This document shows, piece after piece, positions 62,847 to 64,000 of a stretch of 64,000 bases of DNA. Position numbers and translations under genes: made by a program. The stretch comes from Phaeobacter gallaeciensis (GTDB lineage: Bacteria > Pseudomonadota > Alphaproteobacteria > Rhodobacterales > Rhodobacteraceae), in NCBI RefSeq assembly GCF_001678945.1, contig NZ_CP015124.1, forward strand, positions 2,642,001 through 2,706,000, read 5' to 3'. Below the pieces are notes generated by a model. The model saw only the letters and a list, made by a program, of their open reading frames with translations. It did not search any database and had not been told where the DNA came from. Every line of letters begins with the position of its first letter. Within the stretch, counting starts at the first letter, position 1.

Positions 62847-63512
62847 TTACGCCTTCAGATCTGCTCCGATCTCTTCCTTCAGCAGGGCCAAAGCCGTGGT
62901 TTCGTCTCTGTCCAGAACCGCATCAAGCAGCGCTTTTTGCCGGGCCTTGCGAGCGGCCCAGTTCAGCTTGCCTTCGCGCAGCAGCGCCAGCCTAAAGCGG
63001 CGGCTCTGGTCGAAGAACTTGCGCTGCAAATCGATCAGGCGCGGGCTGTCGCAGGCCGCGATCAATGCCGTGGCAAAGGCGCGGCAGGCATCATCCCATT
63101 CCAGCGCCGTCAGATCGTCCGGGGTCGTGGCTACGGCGGCCTCGGCCTTTTGCAGGGCGTGATGGGCGGCAACGACCTGCCCCTCCCAGGCGACATCTCC
63201 CAATGCGATCGCGCGCGACAGGGCGATGCTTTCAATTTCCTGCCGGACAAGTTGAATGTCGCGCAGGTCGTCCTCGGTCGCCGAGGTGACGCGAAACCCG
63301 CGCTGCGCGGCGCCTTCGACCAGACCTTCAGAGGACAGGATGCGCAGGGTTTCCCGCATGGAATGGTTGGAGCCACCGTAGCGGCTGCGCAGCTCATTCA
63401 GCTTCAGCTTCTGATCCGGCAGCAGGGTGCCGAACGCGATGTCCTTCCGTAGCGAGGACGCCAGCAGTTCGACGATGGTGCTGTCTTCATTTTTCTTGCC
63501 AGAGAAGATCAT
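62847..63512 (-). CDS. GntR-family regulator, FCD/FadR type
   Basis: 221 residues from MIFSGKKNED; an ATG 18 bases upstream is possible, but GGAATGAA suits the later one. The HTH is unusual in its first half (LASSLRKDIAFGTLLPDQKLKLNELRSRYG) and then normal (SNHSMRETLRILSSEGLV). An all-helical FCD domain follows (LVRQEIESIALSRAI, DDACRAFATALIAACDSPRLI) with the metal-binding Asp/His pattern partly visible. It is the first gene of the transport operon and divergent from the shikimate-dehydrogenase-like gene, so it likely regulates both. Confidence 0.88.
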   Translation of the reverse strand: MIFSGKKNEDSTIVELLASSLRKDIAFGTLLPDQKLKLNELRSRYGGSNHSMRETLRILSSEGLVEGAAQRGFRVTSATEDDLRDIQLVRQEIESIALSRAIALGDVAWEGQVVAAHHALQKAEAAVATTPDDLTALEWDDACRAFATALIAACDSPRLIDLQRKFFDQSRRFRLALLREGKLNWAARKARQKALLDAVLDRDETTALALLKEEIGADLKA

Positions 63513-63528
63513 TTCATTCCATATACGC

Positions 63529-63547
63529 AAAAATGTTGGATATTTTT
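63529..63547. promoter_or_regulatory. Inverted repeat in the GntR/AroE-like divergent promoter
   Basis: AAAAAT (63529-63534) and ATTTTT (63542-63547) flank seven bases, in the AT-rich 84-base gap between the two divergent genes. A plausible site for the FCD-type regulator. Confidence 0.35.
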
Positions 63548-63596
63548 AAAAGTGCCTCACATTACTGTCAACCTTCAACTTTCGGAGCGCCGCATT

Positions 63597-64000
63597 ATGG
63601 ACATCTCAGGGACGACCAAGCTGCTGCCGATTATCGGTGCCCCCGTCGCGGGGGTGGTGTCGCCGCCGGGTATGAACGACTGGTTTCGCACCCGCGGTAT
63701 CGACTGCCGAATGCTGCCCCTGGACGTTCCGGCCCCTGTGCTGACCGAGTTCTGGACGCTGCTGCGCGCCTCCGAGACGTTTCTGGGCTGCTCGATCACC
63801 TATCCGCACAAACAGGCGGCCTTTCAGGAAGCGGACCGGGTGACGGACCGGGCCGGGCGCATCAGGGCCGTGAATACCCTGCGCCGTGAGGGCGATGTGC
63901 TTGTTGGCGACATGACGGATGGGCTGGCCCTTATGGAGGCGCTGCGCGTTTCTGGGGTGCCGGTTGCTGGTCGGTCGGCGCATATCATGGGGGCAGGCGG
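63597..64000 (+). CDS. Shikimate/quinate dehydrogenase family protein, N-terminal part (cut by window edge)
   Basis: The visible 134 residues start MDISGTTKLLPIIGAPVAG and contain the AroE family motif GCSITYPHKQAAF, with the substrate Lys, then AVNTLRREGDVLVGDMTDG, where Asp binds the substrate, and a GAGG that begins the NADP-binding fold at the window edge. GGAG lies about ten bases upstream. It deviates from AroE (ITYPHK in place of VTVPHK, MTDG in place of NTDG), so a catabolic quinate/shikimate-like role is likelier than the biosynthetic one. It is divergent from the GntR-ABC-FAD operon. Confidence 0.75.
   Translation, partial: MDISGTTKLLPIIGAPVAGVVSPPGMNDWFRTRGIDCRMLPLDVPAPVLTEFWTLLRASETFLGCSITYPHKQAAFQEADRVTDRAGRIRAVNTLRREGDVLVGDMTDGLALMEALRVSGVPVAGRSAHIMGAG

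Overview
The window looks like a chromosome segment of a marine alphaproteobacterium of the Rhodobacterales (Roseobacter group). The grounds are the high-GC coding style, the irr/fabA/fabB neighbourhood, the phoH-ybeY-corC-lnt-metK run with a Rhodobacterales-type SAM/SAH riboswitch before metK, the aroA-cmk-rpsA...ihfB-lapA-trpF-trpB run, several TRAP/ABC uptake operons and an RTX protein. No strain name is claimed; everything here was read by eye from the sequence.

Layout. 1-3057: iron and fatty-acid block (partial fabB, fabA, divergent irr), interrupted between fabA and fabB by an AT-richer DUF4062 gene. 3048-6441: LysR regulator with a divergent phytanoyl-CoA-dioxygenase-like gene, a membrane protein and a degenerate glycosyltransferase-like protein. 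6573-13272: miaB, an OmpA-like protein and a lipoprotein sharing a motif, then the phoH-ybeY-corC-lnt RNA/envelope operon. 13338-20384: SAM/SAH riboswitch and metK, a periplasmic ClpP-fold protein, trmB, aroA, cmk, rpsA. 20582-22135: a repeat-rich gene of foreign appearance between rpsA and ihfB. 22418-25128: ihfB, lapA-like, trpF, trpB. 25353-26944: two secreted low-complexity proteins and a membrane-anchored LuxR-type regulator. 26945-35576: DUF2237 protein, serine hydrolase, pth, rplY, lldD, hybrid kinase, trpA, PagL-like protein, ychF. 35788-36546: tRNA-Ser(GCU) followed by a truncated acyl-CoA dehydrogenase. 36567-43819: thiolase, alcohol dehydrogenase, transporter, a MarR regulator and an enoyl-CoA hydratase/3-hydroxyacyl-CoA dehydrogenase pair with a repeated operator-like box.

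43855-56890 is the most interesting part: a divergent catabolic island. Leftward, six overlapping genes encode a tautomerase-SnoaL fusion, hydantoinase B and A, an isochorismatase-fold protein lacking the catalytic Cys, a KRCGH-type lyase of the ICL/PEPM family and a fumarate-reductase-type flavoprotein. Rightward run a HutC-type GntR regulator, an aconitase-fold dehydratase pair (LeuC/LeuD-like) and a DctPQM TRAP transporter. The genes suggest uptake of an organic acid or cyclic amide/imide, ring opening, double-bond shift, hydration to a substituted malate, and cleavage to a 2-oxo acid such as pyruvate. The substrate is unknown and this route is inference.

56956-64000: an RTX type-I-secreted protein, then a second catabolic module running leftward (FCD-type GntR regulator, SsuABC/TauABC-like ABC importer, FAD oxidoreductase), divergent from a shikimate-dehydrogenase-like gene cut by the window end.
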